A program made the position numbers and the translations under genes. From Saprospiraceae bacterium UBA6168 (GTDB taxonomy: Bacteria; Bacteroidota; Bacteroidia; Chitinophagales; Saprospiraceae), in assembly GCA_002435785.1 (NCBI GenBank), contig DIUC01000042.1, positions 1 to 18,354 of the forward strand: a stretch of 18,354 nt of DNA, read 5' to 3'. The notes below the pieces were generated by a model. The model searched no databases, had not been told where the DNA came from, and worked only from the letters and a program-made list of their open reading frames with translations. Shown in pieces: positions 16,116 through 18,354 of the stretch. Position 1 is the first letter of the stretch. Each line of letters begins with the position of its first letter.

Positions 16116-16190
16116 ACGATAGACATTAGACAGTGGATATTAGACATTGGATTGATAGACAAGGACTTATCTAAAGTCTATCGTCTATAA
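16101..16190. repeat. Inverted array of an ATTAGACA/ATAGACG word between rnfD and rnfG
   Basis: The left arm (16101-16148) repeats words such as GACATTAGA and ATAGACG; a perfect 13-bp pair is ATAGACGATAGAC (16112-16124) with GTCTATCGTCTAT (16176-16188). The array starts inside the 3' end of rnfD and contains its TAG stop. It belongs to the same word family as the array before nifJ. Confidence 0.8.
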
Positions 16191-16209
16191 TCTCACTTTC
16201 TTAAAAGCA

Positions 16210-16896
16210 ATGAACGAAGCGCAAAAAAATACGACCGAAGTAGCCAGCAGCAGCAAGATGCTGACGACCATGGTAGGTATCGGGGTCATCTGCGCCTTAT
16301 TGATTGTGCTGTCTTTTCAGGGAACACTGCCCCGGATTGAAAAGCTAAAAGCAGAAGCTTTGGAAAAAGCAATATTCAACGTCATTCCCGGCATGGTGAC
16401 CAAGAAGACCTTCCGATTGGAGGGGAACCACTTCAAGGAAGTAACCGGAAAAGTGAAAGACGCACAATTGGTCCATGCGGGATATGATAAAGATGGAAAA
16501 CTGGTCGGCGTGGCCGTTGAGGCCAGCGGGATGGGATTTGCGGATGTGCTGCGGATACTTTACGGGTACGACCCCATCAAGCAGGCGGTCGTCGGATTTT
16601 ATGTTTTGGAGAGCAAGGAAACTCCGGGCTTGGGGGACAAAATCGAGAAGGACCCAGCTTTTCTGGCCAACTTCGAAGCCTTGGATGCAGCGCTTTCCGA
16701 GGATAAAAACACCTTGAAAAACACGGTTGTCACAGTGAAACATGGCACCAAGAAAAACGCTTGGGAAGTGGACGGCATCACAGGGGCCACCATTTCATCA
16801 AGGGCTATTGGAAACATCATGGGGTCGAGTACCACTCAGATGGTGCCGCTGCTCTATAAAAACAAGGATTTTTTTGAGGAAAAACCGAATCAATGA
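16210..16896 (+). CDS. rnfG: Rnf complex subunit RnfG
   Basis: A 228-residue subunit with one N-terminal membrane anchor (residues about 17-38, GVICALLIVLSFQG) and an extracytoplasmic FMN-binding domain, homologous to NqrC. The motif ETPGLGDKI (137-145) and the flavinylation site DGITGATISS (188-197) are intact, with Thr194 as the predicted covalent FMN attachment point. It would relay electrons on the outer face between RnfD and the RnfA/RnfE site. Its stop overlaps the rnfE start (ATGA, 16893-16896), so the two are likely translationally coupled. Confidence 0.95.
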   Translation: MNEAQKNTTEVASSSKMLTTMVGIGVICALLIVLSFQGTLPRIEKLKAEALEKAIFNVIPGMVTKKTFRLEGNHFKEVTGKVKDAQLVHAGYDKDGKLVGVAVEASGMGFADVLRILYGYDPIKQAVVGFYVLESKETPGLGDKIEKDPAFLANFEALDAALSEDKNTLKNTVVTVKHGTKKNAWEVDGITGATISSRAIGNIMGSSTTQMVPLLYKNKDFFEEKPNQ

Positions 16897-17549
16897 ACAT
16901 TGAAACAAAAAATAGGGCAAATGACGGGTTCTGGGCCAACTTGGCAAGCAGCCCCTCCACCGACGAATTCCTCAAGGGCTTGTGGCGGGAGAACCCCGTG
17001 TTCGTGCAGGTATTGGGCATGTGCCCGACCTTGGCCGTGACCAACACCGCACAGAACGGGTTGGCGATGGGCCTTGCCACGACGTTTGTGCTATTGATGT
17101 CCAATATATTGATTTCCTCGCTGCGCAATGTCATCCCGAAACAGGTGCGCATTGCCTCGTATCTGCTCATCATCGCCACCTTCGTGACAATGGTTGACTA
17201 CCTGATACAAGCCATCAGCGTTGAATTGTACAAAGCTCTCGGCGCATTCATTTCCTTGATTGTGGTGAACTGCGTGATATTGGGCAGGGCAGAAGCATTT
17301 GCCTCAAAAAACAGCGTCTGGAAATCAAGCCTGGACGGGTTGGGAATGGGGTCGGGATTCATTCTTGGCCTGTTGTGCCTTGGCTCGGTGCGGGAGCTTT
17401 TGGGCAATGGCAGTTTCTTCGGGATACCAGTATTTGCTGACAGTTTTCAAGAATGGGTCATCATGATTTTGCCGCCGGGCGGCTTCTTCACCTTGGCCTT
17501 ATGGCTGCTTATTTTTAACGCCAGAAAACAAAGAAAATTAGCATCATGA
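16893..17549 (+). CDS. rnfE: Rnf complex subunit RnfE
   Basis: A 218-residue integral membrane subunit with about six helices, homologous to NqrD. The signature LWRENPVFVQVLGMCPTLAV (residues 30-49) contains Cys44, and VVNCVILGRAEAFASKN contains Cys127. In Rnf and NQR structures these half-helix cysteines, together with two from RnfA, hold an Fe-S centre in the middle of the membrane. A hydrophilic N-terminal stretch of about 25 residues precedes the first helix. It overlaps rnfG at its start and rnfA at its end by ATGA. Confidence 0.95.
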   Translation: MNIETKNRANDGFWANLASSPSTDEFLKGLWRENPVFVQVLGMCPTLAVTNTAQNGLAMGLATTFVLLMSNILISSLRNVIPKQVRIASYLLIIATFVTMVDYLIQAISVELYKALGAFISLIVVNCVILGRAEAFASKNSVWKSSLDGLGMGSGFILGLLCLGSVRELLGNGSFFGIPVFADSFQEWVIMILPPGGFFTLALWLLIFNARKQRKLAS

Positions 17550-18127
17550 ACCAGGAATCACTTTGGTCCATATTCATCAATGCGAGTTTAATCAACAACT
17601 TCGTTTTGGCTTATTTCCTGGGCATTTGCCCTTTCTTGGGGGTGTCCGGCAAAATGGAAACGGCCTCGAAAATGGGCGGTGCGGTTACGTTTGTGATGCT
17701 CGTCGCTTCGATGTGCGCTTATGGTATCCATGCGCTGTTGGTGGCCATCAATGCGCCGTTTTTGCAGCTCATCAGCTATATCGTTGTGATTGCATCTACC
17801 GTTCAGTTGGTGGAGATGTTCATCAAGAAAATGAGTCCTGCGTTGTTTCGGGCATTGGGCATCTTTCTGCCGCTGATAACCACGAACTGTGCAATATTGG
17901 GGCTTGCATTGTTTCAAACCAACAAAGGATATGGCTTTTTTCAAAGCGTGGTATATGCCTTGGGCGCAGGTGCAGGTTTCACGCTGGCCTTGGTGCTAAT
18001 GGCAGGTTTGCGGGAGCAGCTAAATTTTGCAGAGCCACCCAACGTGGTAAAGGGAACGGTGCTGACCTTGTTGATTGCGGGCATTTTGTCCTTGACTTTC
18101 ATGGGGTTTGCGGGGCTGGGTAGTTAA
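17546..18127 (+). CDS. rnfA: Rnf complex subunit RnfA
   Basis: A 193-residue integral membrane subunit with about six helices, homologous to NqrE and RnfE and of the usual length. The conserved NNFVLAYFLGICPFLGVS (residues 17-34) carries Cys28 and LPLITTNCAILGLAL carries Cys115, the partners of RnfE Cys44 and Cys127 for the intramembrane Fe-S centre. It starts inside the rnfE stop (ATGA). In many rnfCDGEAB operons rnfB would follow here. Instead, 44 bases later, there is a gene for a 57-residue cysteine-rich membrane protein. Confidence 0.95.
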   Translation: MNQESLWSIFINASLINNFVLAYFLGICPFLGVSGKMETASKMGGAVTFVMLVASMCAYGIHALLVAINAPFLQLISYIVVIASTVQLVEMFIKKMSPALFRALGIFLPLITTNCAILGLALFQTNKGYGFFQSVVYALGAGAGFTLALVLMAGLREQLNFAEPPNVVKGTVLTLLIAGILSLTFMGFAGLGS

Positions 18128-18171
18128 AAAAAATCAGACCATTTGGGTTTGAATAAAATAGTTTTAAACGC

Positions 18172-18345
18172 ATGATTAAATCACTCTTCATCGCAATCGG
18201 GGGCATTGTCGGACTCATGCTGGTCTGGGTGGCCATACAGACGCTTTGGCGGAAAACCTTTTCAGAGGATTACACGACCGATGAAGATGTGTTGGCAGGT
18301 CGAAGAAGCTGCGGTAATTGCGGCTGCACGACCGTCAGATTGTGA
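18172..18345 (+). CDS. Small Cys-rich membrane protein, NqrM-like candidate
   Basis: A 57-residue frame from ATG 18172 to TGA at 18343-18345, nine bases before the window edge. It has one N-terminal transmembrane helix (SLFIAIGGIVGLMLVWVAIQ, residues 4-23), a charged linker, and a C-terminal cysteine cluster RRSCGNCGCTT with Cys47, Cys50 and Cys52. NqrM, the factor that supplies iron for the NqrD/NqrE centre in Na+-NQR, has the same design: one helix followed by a short Cys-rich tail. Here the gene follows rnfE and rnfA, the homologues of nqrD and nqrE. The cysteine spacing is not that of classical NqrM, and similar designs occur in FeoB-associated Cys-rich proteins, so the role in Rnf maturation is inference from architecture and position. 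Confidence 0.7.
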   Translation: MIKSLFIAIGGIVGLMLVWVAIQTLWRKTFSEDYTTDEDVLAGRRSCGNCGCTTVRL

Positions 18346-18354
18346 AAAAAGTCC

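Noticed and set aside
8551..16190. Spacer hairpins as transcription terminators or IS/MITE ends
   Set aside because: They lack a T-run after the stem and three of the four words differ, with no target-site duplications; the rnf genes must be read through them.

Overview
The window looks like a chromosomal segment of a member of the Bacteroidota, most likely near Saprospiraceae (Haliscomenobacter/Lewinella type). The reasons are a secreted protein ending in a type IX secretion (T9SS) sorting domain behind a characteristic dockerin-like block, a parallel beta-helix surface protein, weak Shine-Dalgarno use, a TAnnTTTG-type promoter, and spacers filled with short-period inverted repeats. Taxonomy is inferred from gene content only.

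Layout. (1) 1-2851, minus strand: two exported proteins. One is a beta-helix protein running off the left edge; the other is a T9SS cargo with dockerin-like and cohesin-like parts. (2) 3236-4024, plus strand: cysQ. It is followed by about 600 bases without a convincing gene, holding a 42-bp tandem repeat that may be the remains of a minus-strand coiled-coil gene. (3) 4624-7917: a compact operon with a LeuT-like Na+:amino-acid symporter, a 42-aa one-helix protein overlapping it by ATGA (MetS-like small subunit), a SAM methyltransferase whose 5' end appears frameshifted, and a conserved 133-aa membrane-anchored protein, closed by a 21-bp terminator hairpin. (4) 8095-8525: a small HEPN-like protein with its own terminator. 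(5) 8642 to the right edge: a bioenergetic locus, giant pyruvate:ferredoxin oxidoreductase (nifJ), then rnfC, rnfD, rnfG, rnfE, rnfA and a 57-aa cysteine-rich membrane protein.

The nifJ-rnf locus is the most interesting part. The oxidoreductase is 1640 residues, well over the usual roughly 1200. It carries, besides the normal two-cluster ferredoxin domain and the proximal cluster, a C-terminal single-cluster ferredoxin module on an Ala/Pro/Thr linker. No rnfB, the subunit that normally takes electrons from ferredoxin, is present, and nifJ sits directly upstream of rnfC. The simplest reading is that oxidation of pyruvate (or another 2-oxoacid) is physically or at least genetically coupled to the ion-pumping Rnf complex, with the tethered ferredoxin doing part of the job of free ferredoxin and/or RnfB. 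The terminal 57-aa protein has the architecture expected of an NqrM-like iron-delivery factor for the RnfA/RnfE membrane Fe-S site.

The spacers before nifJ, between nifJ and rnfC, between rnfC and rnfD, and between rnfD and rnfG each hold a hairpin built from its own short repeated word. The distal genes rnfG-rnfE-rnfA are instead joined by ATGA overlaps.
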